Below are positions 12,031 through 23,540 of a stretch of 64,000 bases of DNA, piece by piece (the stretch's first letter is position 1; the number at the start of each line of letters is the position of its first letter). The stretch lies in assembly GCA_030549775.1 (NCBI GenBank), contig CM060175.1:15978212-16042211 (forward strand). The letters run 5' to 3'. The stretch comes from Tamarix chinensis. Its lineage: Eukaryota > Streptophyta > Magnoliopsida > Caryophyllales > Tamaricaceae. The notes under the pieces were generated by a model. It made no database searches, was not told the origin of the DNA, and saw only the letters and a list, made by a program, of their open reading frames with translations. The position numbers were made by a program, and so were the translations under genes.

Positions 12031-13562
12031 TGTAATACCCAAAAACCTTAATTTAGAAAATTATGATAAAATAAGGATTTATTGGTGAGATTAGTTAAAT
12101 ATATTATTATAATAAAATAATGGGAGTAATTAAGACAAAAAGAGAGGGAAGTAATAAAGAACTTAATTAGAGAAGATTAGGGTAATTTTGCTAATTAAAA
12201 TGGAATTTAGGAAGATTTACCGAACATTTTCTAAATTAATATAAAAAACAATTTAATTATTATTTTACTAATTTTTGTTATATTCAAATATCCAAAACAC
12301 TAAAATACCTTAAATACCCTAGCTACCCTATTTTCCTTTACCCCTTTTTCCTTCCTTTTTCCTTTTTCTCTCTTTCTTTCTTTTTCTCCTTTCTCCTTTT
12401 CTTTTTCTCTTCTTCCCTCGGTTAGGCCTCACTATGCAGCCCAACCCCTCCCTTCCTCTCATTCCCCACGTGGAGCCTAACTCGCTCCCTCCTCCTTCTT
12501 TTTTTCTCTCCCTTGCCACCTGATTCTCCTTTCTTTTCTTTCTTTTTCTTTTCCTCCGATTGGCCAGCCCAACCCCTTCCTCTTCCTCCCTCGTGTTGTA
12601 GATCGAGCCTACAAAACTACCATCTACCAACCTGCCCTACCATCGTGTTGCCCCGACCTACTCCCCCATCCCTTTCCTTTCCAATTCGAGCCAAACCCCC
12701 TACACCTGCCTCCCTCTCGTGCTCCCCTTCCTTTCCTTCTTCCCCCACTTACCGCTTACACTCTACAACTTCACACACTTGTACCAGCCTGCCACTGCTG
12801 GCCGGTGAGCTCCTGGCACCCGTGCCTCCTTTTCATCTTCCCCTTTGTCCTATTCTCCCTCCTTCGGCCTATAAATACCCTATACTGTCCCCCATTTCCC
12901 CTCCTTTGCTCTACCCATAAAGCTCCACCCATTTCGTCTCCGCCACTTCAGACACCACCCCATCCTCTACCATACAACACCATTGCCTGAAACACTACCC
13001 AATCCCTTTCCTGCATCACCCTCCACCAAACCGAGCCACTCGCCACTCCTAAATCCCCCTACACAAACCACCCTGATCGTGCAAAGTTGGCAGCTTGAGC
13101 TGCCCTTTGCACCTCATCACTGCCCCTTACACCACAATCACCACCCATCCTACCACCCAATTAACCCAACAAACCCTCCTCCTACTTCCCCTACCTTTCA
13201 TTTTCCCTTTCTTCCTCTCCTTCCTCCTCCCTCCCTCTCCACCACTCTCGGCCACCACAACCACCACCACCTGCATCGCCACCCTACGCCGCCGCCACCA
13301 CCACTGTAACCCTCTCAGCCCAAAGAGCCTACCACCCCACAACCACCACATCTCTCTCCATTCCAACCCTAAAAGGCCCACCTTCCCCATAACCACTACT
13401 TCCACCACCGCCGCCGTTGCCGCCGCCACTGCCACTACCACCTATTTGCCACCTTCACTAGGTTGTGCCTTAACCCTTGATATTTCTTAAGTATGGATTA
13501 TTTAAGAATAATTATTATTCTAGCCTTATTATGATTATTATTACTATTACTATTACTATTAC

Positions 13563-13601
<39 letters not shown>

Positions 13602-15485
13602 AGTTATTATCATTATTATTACTAATATTGTTACTAATATTTTGCCATGACTATTATGAACACCTAACCCTATTTGAGCTAATATTACCCCTAATAGTAT
13701 TGTTAACCACTTTAAGGATAATATCCTTATTATTACTACTAAAGCTATAATTATTTTTATTGCTACTAATACTAGTTCATACTAAAGGTGAAGTAGGAGA
13801 TAATGAAAATAATAAGAGTGAAGTTAACCCTAGTATTTCCATCTTATAGGTGAGCCAAGTCCGACCCCTAAGGAGGTGTAGGAGCATGCTCCAAGCCCAG
13901 TATCATTGTAGGTAAGGATATGGTTAAGGCCTAATATGTGTATTACATGTTATGTGTGATGGATATATTTGTGTACCTTATATTGTTATAAACTATGTAC
14001 TTATAGCGCACCTTGCTAAGTAATGAGCTAATGTAAGTTGTATGTGTTTTCTTCATAGCATTTGTAATACGATAACGTGTCTTATAACTTGTGGTGCTTA
14101 TGTAATATGACCCTTTATGACATGCATGCTAGGAGGCTTTAAATGATATGATGTGGTGGTGAGAAGATGGAAGGGGTAGAGGAAATGACTTGACTAGAGG
14201 GAAGTAAGAATGACCTAAGTATCTCATGACCTATGAGTGGACATCTAAGGGACAATATGAACAAATTAAGAGGATGGGCTAAATCTTGTATGGGAAGTAT
14301 AAGGCTTGTATGGTAGAGGGAAGATTTTTTGGGGGTGATTGGAGTCTATAGGTGAGAAATAGTACGTGGGTTGGTATAAGGGTGCACGGGGGACTAGGCT
14401 AGGGTTTGGAAGGAAAATCCTTAGTGGAGGAGCTTGTGGAAGGGAGAAATGATAAGAGAGATCAGATTATGGGGTGAGAGTGGAAGGGTGTCACATGGAG
14501 GGTGAATGTGTTTCATGTGGAAAGGGGGAAATGGGAAGTGAGGGTGATGAAGGGGCGACACATAAGAAAAGAGAGGTGCTAGGGTTTGGGGTGGCCAACT
14601 AGGGTTTCGTGGACACCTGTGTAAATGGGAAGTAAATTGGGTTGTTTAGGGGGGGGTGGATCGAGTGAGGTGATGAGTTGGGGGCAAAAAAGCATAGGCT
14701 TCTTGTGATAGAGGGAGGTTGGGCCATATAGGCTGGATTAGGGTTTCCAAGAGGAAAACCCTAGAGGCCAATGGTGAGTTAACCCAGGGATATGGGAAAG
14801 TGGGCCTCAACCCACACACATAGGAGTCGGGCATTCATGGTAAGTAAGAAAAGGGGGGAAATGATGTCTGGAGGTACTAGGAGGAATAAAAGTCCCAAGA
14901 TATGGGACAAACATTTTTGGAGAATAGGAGTAGATGGGTTATGTGAGTGGAAATTCTAAGGGTCATGCATGTTCAGGGTGAAGAATAAGACATAGATAAT
15001 ACACTAACCATTCAAATTGGAAGGTTATTGAGCCAAGCCCAGACCCATCCACCGGTATAATAGTGGCCAGGTGTAGGGTGTCCTAGAGACCGATCCACCG
15101 GCAAATAATAGTGGCCAGGTGCGTATTGCCCTAGATGTTTCCGATCCACTAAATATAATAGTGGAGGTTCCCGAGCTCAATAAACCAAACTTTAATTGAT
15201 AATAAGCCATGAGAAAAATACTAATTACTTATAGTGGAACACCATGGGAGTCAAAGCCGGACCGATCCACCGGCATAATAGTGGCCATGAGCACTTTGCT
15301 CTGGAGACCGATCCACCAATGAATAATAGTGGCCAGGAGAGTTCTACCCTAGATGTTTCCGATCCACTGCCTATAATAGTGGGGTTCTCGTACTCGCATG
15401 GACCTATAATAAGAATGGTGTAAAATGGAAATAATGACCAGAGATTTAACGATCAGGATAAACCGGTTTGAATCACGACTTATAC

Positions 15486-18400
15486 TGTAATACCCCGTAT
15501 TTTTAAATTCAGTTTTATTAAGCTTAATTATTTTATTAGCGTAATTTGATGTAAACATTTAATTATTTTAATTTCGATTCGTTTTATGGATTTATCGACG
15601 ATTTCGACTTTATATTTTGAATTAAATTAATTATTGTTGTTGCGGATCATTCTAGATAAATTCGTTCATGATTATGATTTTATTATATTCATATGATTTC
15701 AATTTCCGGTTTCCGTTCGTGTAAAGTTTTAGACATTTTGTCAATTATTTCTCTTGTGTGCGTAAAACATATTTATTACAATTCTTCCGATTCTTGTGTT
15801 TTCACTCTTTTTGATCCCTTCAAAATTTGTGAATCAATTTAAAACATTTTTGAGTTCAACCATCCATTCTATTCATTCATGTTTCACCCTTTCGTTTCGA
15901 ATCGCCAAATTATGGAAAAATTCATTTACGCGATTAGACAAAATTTACCATTTTTGCTATTTTTAATCCGTTGGTCATCAAATAAGTTTTGAGAACAAAT
16001 ATTGCTATATATTTGATTTTATAAAAATATTCCGCATCGATACGTGACAATTTAAACCCCCGTTATTCGTTTTATGAATTTGCGGAAAAACGTGTTTCCG
16101 CAGCTTACCCGTTTTGGTCGTTTTTGATTGTTTTTCATCCGTCAAGGATCAAACCTACTCCAATACTTAATATTTTTATATATTTGAGTTTCTAAGATTA
16201 TTCCAAAAAATTTCATAAATTTTTATAATTTTTAGAACTCAAGTGATATTTTTATCAATAAGTGCCCATTATTAGACTTTCTTGTAATTTAATTAATCAA
16301 AATAAATTGTAACCAATCCTTTAACTAATATTTCAATCCTAACTAGTCTCCTAACCAAACCAAATCATATTTGTAACTTGGTTACATTTCTCCCAACCAA
16401 AAAGTGCAACTAGTACCATAATCATAATTTTATGACATTTTTCTTACACACTCAACCATATCCTATTATCTCTCTTACACCCCTAATCCTAACACTAAAG
16501 TGAGGCTAAGGTCAAACCAAAAACTCAATCCATACTCCACCATATCAGATCCTACTCTATCTTTTCCAAATCGTAAGTTCCTATCTCAAAATGCACATAA
16601 AATCATGGATTATAGCAGAGTACAAAGTTGATTACTTTCCAACTTGCAGCAACTCGTTCTCTCTCTCTGGTTATCCATTTCCTTTTTTTTTTGTTTCTAT
16701 GGAAATATCGCACTGCATACTACAAATCCATATAATTTAAATCCCTGAAGTCGAACTCCTTCAAGCTTATTCATAACCAAACTTTTGCTTCCCGACTAGC
16801 TTTGAAAAATCAGCAAAGCTACTTTTTTTTGTGACTTCTAGCATCTTTTATGCATCGACCGTGCTTCCTCTACCCTATATTATTGTTTGGTATTTTTCCT
16901 TGCATATTATACCTCATATACAGACTCTTCTCACCAAGGAAATCGTTCCCCTACCCTCTCTTTTTTCTTCTCCTATCTGCCTTACCGAGCAACATTGTAG
17001 TTTTTTTTGGAGTGGTTAAGTGGGTTGTCGTAGAATTTCGTGCCTTTCACCCCTTCTTTTATCCTTGGTTTCCTCTCCTTTAACCCTCCAAAACCTTAAT
17101 CCATCATTCCTTTGTGGTTATTGGTTGTTTTATGGTGGTTTTCAAGCCTCCCTATTCAAGAGTAATATTTGATACTTCACTTCTTCCATTCCAATTCCTT
17201 TCTTTCCCATTATTCTTATTAATTAAAATTGGTTTATCTAACTCTTTTATCTTATATTCTTGAAGGTGACCAAGTGGATTTAGAGAAGGAATTACTAGAT
17301 TCCTTATTTTAACTTTGTTAAGGAGCTTAGGAGTTTTGGTAACAAAACTAACCTTTAGAAATATGATTTTGTGTTAGGTGTATTATATGTTCTCTTATGT
17401 GTGGATGGCTTTATTTTAATTATACTCATGAAATAATATCTTGAAAAATATTGTATGACATGTGTATATTTCTATCTTATGTGCTTAAGCATGAATATCT
17501 AATGAGAAGATGGTTTGTGTGATTCTTTTTATATGTCTATACCTGTTGGAAAGGTGATGAATATTTAGTGAAGAAGTGATGAATGTTCAGTAGAGTCGTG
17601 CTGAATTTACAACATAGTAGTGATGAATATGCTTGGATCCGAGTATTTTAGCTCTCGTCCTTGCTATTTTATGTAAGCTTGGTTGTTTTAAATTATCTAA
17701 GTATTTTTCCTGTATGTATAATAGTGTATAGTAGCTAGTTTATGAGTTTTGGAATATTTAGAGTTGAAATGAAATTTTTATAAGGCTTGGACATGTTAAA
17801 CCATGGGTAAATTGGGTAATACATGTCATTTTTGAAAGTTTTTAGTGCACCATTGTCTACATTGGATCTTTTACATAAAATTTGGTATATGATATGTTAG
17901 GATTTGATGTTTTTTAGAGTAAGTTATGACTCTAAAAATTTGGTAATTTCTGGTGAATAAAGATATTTTGACCATTACATGTAAAATTATAGAAATTTTG
18001 ATACCTAATTGAATATTATACTAATACAAGAATTTAGAATGTATAATTCTAATACTTGGGTGACATTGATGAGTAGACTTAGAGACATTAATTAAAACAA
18101 TTCATTAAGTAAAAAAAAGAAAGAAGAAAGAAAGAGAAATTGTGTGTGCATTGAGGAATCTTAATATTTTATCTCATTTTCCTATTGATATTACATCCTA
18201 AGAAAATATTTAGTTAAGTGTAATATCTTTTAGCATGAAATACACCTCTCTTTCTCTAATTGCTTAGGTAGCTTCAGATTTAGGTAAGTCATTACTTACC
18301 TTACTCATGACGGAATCTCGATGTATGTCTTCTTGGAGTGGAAGGTAATGATGATGCTTATCGATTATTTAATTATTTCTAACACATGCTATGTTATATA

Positions 18401-19844
18401 TGGTGAATGTATGAATTTATAGCCTCAATGCAACGCATGTTAATATGATGCTTGAATATTGTATGTGTGTAACTGTGTGAAGGGTTGAGTATGGATTGAA
18501 ATTGTATGATGCCTTGTGCTGTATTTTAAGCCATGGACTTATTCAGCTTTAATGCCCCTAAAATTATTCGGCTTTAATGCCCTTTGAATCGGTTTGGCTT
18601 TAATGCCCTTGGAATCGATCGACTTTAACGCCACTTGGTTGGTTCAACTTTCATGCCGCTTAGAATGGTTCGGCTTTAATGCCGCTTGAAATTTATTGGC
18701 TTTAATTTCGTTTGGCTTTAATGCCACTTGAAATTGATATAATAATGGAAATTCGTCGTGTTGATGGATATGAGCTAAGTGCTGTTATGTGGGCCTGATT
18801 TATGATTGGCTAAATCCTTGAATAAAATATTAATCACTTAAAGTGAAAGAGCTTGAGTTGGGACTTGTATCACTCGGTGTAGCTATCCGAGTTAGGTTTG
18901 GTATTCACTTGGTACCATTCTGGTATTTTTCTATTTTGTGATTCCGGGTGCCTTACGAGGTCCGGAGAGACCCTCTTCTACTTTATAGGTGTCTCGATAT
19001 ATTTTGGCCCTATAGGGGGTATGCATACTTAAGTGATTAGGTGTCCTATTTATAGGTGTTCTGGTTACGTTTTTGGGCGGGCTAGCTAGGGCTAGTACCA
19101 TTCGAGTACTAGATTAGTTGTTACAATTTCTTTGAGTCTTCATCCACAAGTTAATATAATAAATTGGTTGTGATCACGATGATAAAATATAATAACTAAT
19201 GGATCCCATCTACCCATACATTCATATTACATTATTTTATGCTTGAAGGTTGAGTTTCGTGTTCTCAATTAACATATATACGTAAGCATGATATTATTTT
19301 GCTATTATATGCTCTATTGTTTTCTTTGCATAGAGCTTGCACTCAATGCTATCTCTTTAGGATAGTTGTGTTACTCAGTACGAGATGCATACTGATACTA
19401 CACTTTTGTAGACATTGTGTCACAGATATATGATGATGATCTTGCTGACTTTGAGGAGGTTCCTCGGGCGGAGTGATGTGGGTTTATACCCCTGGGGTTA
19501 GGGCGTAGAGTTATTTCTATCCAAGGTCGCACATATTATGTGCCCTAGATTTTGGATATCTCTTTTAGACTCTTCATCTCTTTTAACCCCCTTATCTCTT
19601 TTGGATATTGTATTATCCTGAGCATATACTCCAAACTATGTTATTATGTCTAAATTATTCAAGTTTTTTGCTATTTACATCTATTTCTGTAAGTTTTTAT
19701 TTATTTGATGTAAAGTTTTTGCCTTGCGCATAGTACGAGAAATGTATGGACTAGACTCGTGCTATGTGTGGCAGTAACACCTGTTATATTATGTTAATGC
19801 TTCCACTTATAAAAAAAATCAGTAGTAAATTTTGGGGTGTTACA
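15486..19844 (+). mobile_element. 4.36-kb solo LTR with intact target duplication
   Basis: It begins TGTAATACCCCGTATTTTT at 15486 and ends TTTTGGGGTGTTACA at 19844. Both sides are flanked by the same 5 bp, TATAC (15481-15485 and 19845-19849). There is no internal domain, primer site or second LTR, so this is a solo LTR, probably left by LTR-LTR recombination. Its last 1.6 kb (about 18250-19844) closely matches 46960-49079, a second copy. The GT-rich region 17250-18250 shows no coding frame. Confidence 0.8.
18535..18735 (+). repeat. Minisatellite with GGCTTTAATGCC core
   Basis: Seven or eight imperfect units of about 26-29 bp are built on TTCGGCTTTAATGCC(G/C)CTTG. GGC and GCC flank an AT core, so each unit can pair briefly with itself. 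The same array occurs in the second LTR copy at 47275-47500. Confidence 0.85.
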
Positions 19845-20450
19845 TATACCATCTGTCTTTCATGTATGGCTTTATTTGCATGGTTACTTGCTTGTGTTAT
19901 CTACCTTTTATGTATGGCCTTAGCTTCATGGTTACTATACTCAATACATAGCGTAATGATCACCCATTTCATGGGTGTTGCTCATTCCCACAAGCAGAGA
20001 TCCCTTCTGAGTTGGTGCGGGTAAGAGATGCTATGTTCTATGCCTATGACACATTCAAGGCATCAGACAGGACTGAGTGTTGACCTATGGGACTTGACAT
20101 GGGGCCCTAGAGTGAGTGTCATCCACACTCTCCTTTTTCTATTTTTATTCTACATCTTTATTGTATTGTTCTTTCCCCTCTAGGGCTTGGCACTATAAGT
20201 GTTTTCAATTTTGTAATGACTCTTTAATTTACGCTCTCTGATTTTCTATTTATTTATGAATCTTTCATATTTCTACAATTCTATGTCTTAACTAGTTTAA
20301 TGTCTTGTGAAATTATTTTATAGCCTTGTGGTTGGTGCAATACTGTTCGAGGGCTAGGCTTGTACTAATCACAACGGTAGCACTCCCTAGTCATTGTGTA
20401 TGGTTTAAATTAAACGAAAATTTTCAATTGTGATTTTGGGGGGTTTTGCA

Positions 20451-21667
20451 TCTCAAGCTAACCCTAGGCCTTGGGAAACCTTAATGCCCTTAAATTTGAG
20501 GTATCCTCATTCCATAATATTCTTTTGAGTCCCCAATTCATCAAATAACCCAAACATGCCATTAGAAGCCCTATACTCATAAGTCATAACCCACTCCCCT
20601 TGTTTCTCACATATGACAACAATTAGCCCCTAATGCTACCCCTCAAAACCTTAGTTTTGGCCTAAATGGATATAACCCCTCTTCCACTACTTATGTAGCC
20701 CTAAGCTCCCATAACCAAGCATAAGTTACCATGATTATTCATCCCCTAAAATTTTGTATCCTAACTCCTTCATTTTGCATATGTGATAACAACGTTCCCA
20801 AAAGACTCCTCTCGGAACCCTAATTTCCCCTTTTCATTTGTATCCGCTCTTACATATCCCAACTAACCCTTAGACTTAACACACACTCCCCATAAGGCGT
20901 ATCCCACATCATAGTTCAGAGGCATAACCCAACTCCCCCATCTCCTACACATGATAATGACCCACCATTAGGGTTTTGTACCCCCAAAACCCTGATTTTG
21001 CCCCATGCACTTCCCATCTTCCAGCATCCAAAAACTCCCCCATATTCATGACATTCCCCACCAATACCCTCATCATCCCCCAAATCCTTTCTTCACAAAT
21101 CTCTCTATTCCCCTTTGTAACCCCTAGACAAAGCCATATCAGGTTAGACTTACCCTCATGTAGGATCAACTCTCCCCACACAAAATCTACCCTAATCCCC
21201 CTTTTACCTTTTTTATTCTTATTACCTAACCTTTTTCCCCAAGGAATGTTTAGAGTACCTTTTCTTTTAGGCATTCCTCTTATGCTATCTCCCACCATTT
21301 GGCTCTAAAATACCCTAGCCGCCAAGCCTTACTCAAGATTCATAGACTTAAATACATAATTTCTCAATAATTTTCAAGACATGCATTATCGTGTGATAGA
21401 ACTTTACAACAACATATAACTAATTAGTCAAGATCGCACATGCACTTATCTCAAGCCTTTGCAAGCCATGCTGCACAATCACCTTAGATTATACATATAT
21501 TTCATGCAGGTATACTTATTCTACAACCCAATCATATAAACACAAACCCTAGCTATAATTGTATCCTTACCTAAATGGCTCCGGTCTTAAAGCAATGAGA
21601 TCCTACACCTCCTTACTGGTGGTTACCGGTTAGCACCCAACTTAGGATAATTTATTCCTTTTCTACC

Positions 21668-21716
<49 letters not shown>

Positions 21717-23000
21717 AATCAAAATAATAATGATAATAAGGATAATGGTAATACTAATAACTAATTGGGTAAAAGGCTTAAAAATAAGTAAATAGGGGTA
21801 GAAAAATGACTAGGATAGGTAATATGAGGGGAGGATGGAGTGGAGGCGGCGGTGGTAGCGATAGTGCAAGGAGGAGGCCTTTTAGGGTTGAAAAAGGAGT
21901 GGGGTAGGGTTTCTTAGGGTGGTGGAGGTGCTAGCACGAGGTGGCTAGTGGGAGAGGTGGTGGTTTCACGATATTGATGCTTGTGGCAGCGTACCCAAAA
22001 GGAAGGGAGGGGGAGGGGAAGAAAAGGAAGGGAAAAAGCTGGTAGAAAGGGTTGGCTACATGGGAGACATGCTTGTGCAGGAGGGGAGGTGTAGGGAGAG
22101 AGGAATGAGCTGGCAACGACGGCCACGTGAGGCGGTATAGGAGGCGCGGGGTGGTGCAAGGCACCTCGAGCTACCTACTTTGCACACTCGGGGAGAGGAA
22201 AGGAAGGGAAAGGTGAGTGGCTTAGTGTGCGTAGGAGGTTGTAGAGAAGGGAGATGAGTGGAGCTGGGGTGGTAGCACAACTTGGTTGCGATGGTGGTGG
22301 CATCTAAAGGCAGGGCGAGGGAAAGTTGGCAGGGGTGGTTTGGGGAAGAAATGAGAGGAGAAGGAGAGTGTGTGTGTGTGTGGGGGGGATGTTATAGGCG
22401 ACGAGAGGGGAGATAAGGACAAGGGAAGGAAGATGACAAGGGGGTTGGACGCTGGCAACCGACAATGGTAAGGAAGGATGGTGCAGGGGTGGCAGGTGAT
22501 AGGGTGTAGGTGGTAGGGGGAAAGAGAGGCGTGTAGGGGGGACCACGCATGGACATGCTAGCGTGCATCTCTGCATGGTCAAAAAGGGAAAGGGGAGTGG
22601 TTGAGGGCTACGAAAATGGCAGCGGGTGAGGACGCGTAGGGGGTGCAGGTGCAAGATAGGGGACAAGGGTAGAAAGGGGAAAGGAGGAAAAGGGGAGGGC
22701 GAGAAAATGAAAGAAGGAGGGGCCGCCGGTTGCTGGACTATCGCCCATGGGGGAGGAGAAGGAAAAAAAAAAAGAAAGGCCCTTGGGTTGGTTGGGGAGG
22801 GAGAATAAGAGGGGGAAAGAGGGAGGCTTTGGGCTACTAGGACGCAACCCATATTGGAAAAAAAAAAGATGAAAGAAAGAAAAATGGAAAAGAGAAAAGA
22901 AAAGGAAAGGAAAAAAGAGAGGAACAAGGAAAAGAAAAAGGAAAAAAGAAAAAAAGAAAAGAGAGATTGTGGGCTGTTTTGGGTTTGGGGGATTTATGGA
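20451..23000 (-). mobile_element. Right half of the split minus-strand LTR
   Basis: From 20451 the sequence continues the family in reverse. CCCTAA-rich minisatellite sequence fills 20465-21300. A block at about 21560-21620 (TACCTAAATGGCTCCGGTCTT) parallels 7345-7370. Next come a CT microsatellite, the purine-rich block 21830-22980 and an AT-rich edge near 23000-23200. Long frames here are low-complexity Pro/Ser or Gly/Arg strings. The far boundary is not sharp. Confidence 0.55.
21675..21712. repeat. (CT)n microsatellite
   Basis: Nineteen consecutive CT units. Confidence 0.95.
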
Positions 23001-23540
23001 TAATAAAGAAAAATAATTAAAAATTACTATAATTTATCTATAATTTATTTCAGGTTAGATAATTAAAATAGTTTTCAAATAATAATAATTTTTTTGTCTC
23101 ATTTGTTGTCATTATTGACACTATTACTATTATTATAATATACGCATATATTTTAAATTTACTCAATATCTCATTATTCTATCATTTACTCTTAGAAAAT
23201 TAATCCATGGTGAGGTTGGATGAGTGTTGCAAAGGAGCTTTATTTCTCTCCTAATGCCCCAATCAAATCAAGCCACTCTTAATTGTCAAATTTGGATTTC
23301 TAATGTAACCTTTCTTGATGTTCCTCGATAAAACTGTAGTAGGATTAAGGTCTCTCTTTAATTGTAACATGTTTGAACGGATTAAGGTCATGTCTTAAAT
23401 TGGAAACAGCAGTTTGGGTGCCGTTACTCCACGCTTTGGTGGAGCTAATATTACTCGATTTCAATATATCTTTTAAAGCTTTTGGCATTCATCATAATCA
23501 TCTGCAGCAGTAGTAGTAATAATTTATTAACAGAGTGAAC
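23001..23540. other. Intergenic region and presumed promoter of the methyltransferase gene
   Basis: AT-rich sequence lies between the LTR remnant and the first ATG. The stretch 23200-23530 is less repetitive than what precedes it and would hold the promoter and 5' leader. I saw no convincing TATA box with a clear start site. Confidence 0.35.

Larger units (their letters stand above)
12031..20450 (+). mobile_element. Plus-strand gypsy LTR, interrupted by a solo LTR
   Basis: The start at 12031 is TGTAATACCCAAAAACC. The order is AT-rich block, pyrimidine-rich block (12300-13480), ATT-rich block (13500-13640), the GGAGCATGCTCCAAGCCC block followed by TGTAGGTAAGG (about 13880-13920), a purine-rich minisatellite, and CCACCGG(C/T)ATAATAGTGG sub-repeats (15045-15390). 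It is then broken at 15486 and resumes at 19850 with the GATCACCCATTTCATGGGTG block and an end GGGGGGTTTTGCA at 20450. The flanks TCCCG (12026-12030) and TCTCA (20451-20455) differ only by C-to-T and G-to-A changes, so they could be an aged target duplication. Large Pro/Ser frames in 12300-13480 are low-complexity and not genes. Confidence 0.6.

Noticed and set aside
12328..13490. Several 100-135-residue frames on both strands
   Set aside because: They are Pro/Ser/His or Gly/Arg/Lys strings from the pyrimidine-rich LTR block, and equivalent blocks in other copies do not keep the frames.
22304..22927. 207-residue minus-strand frame
   Set aside because: Long but made of Ser/Pro/Phe/Leu from a purine-rich repeat; no domain, no conserved equivalent in the other LTR copies.
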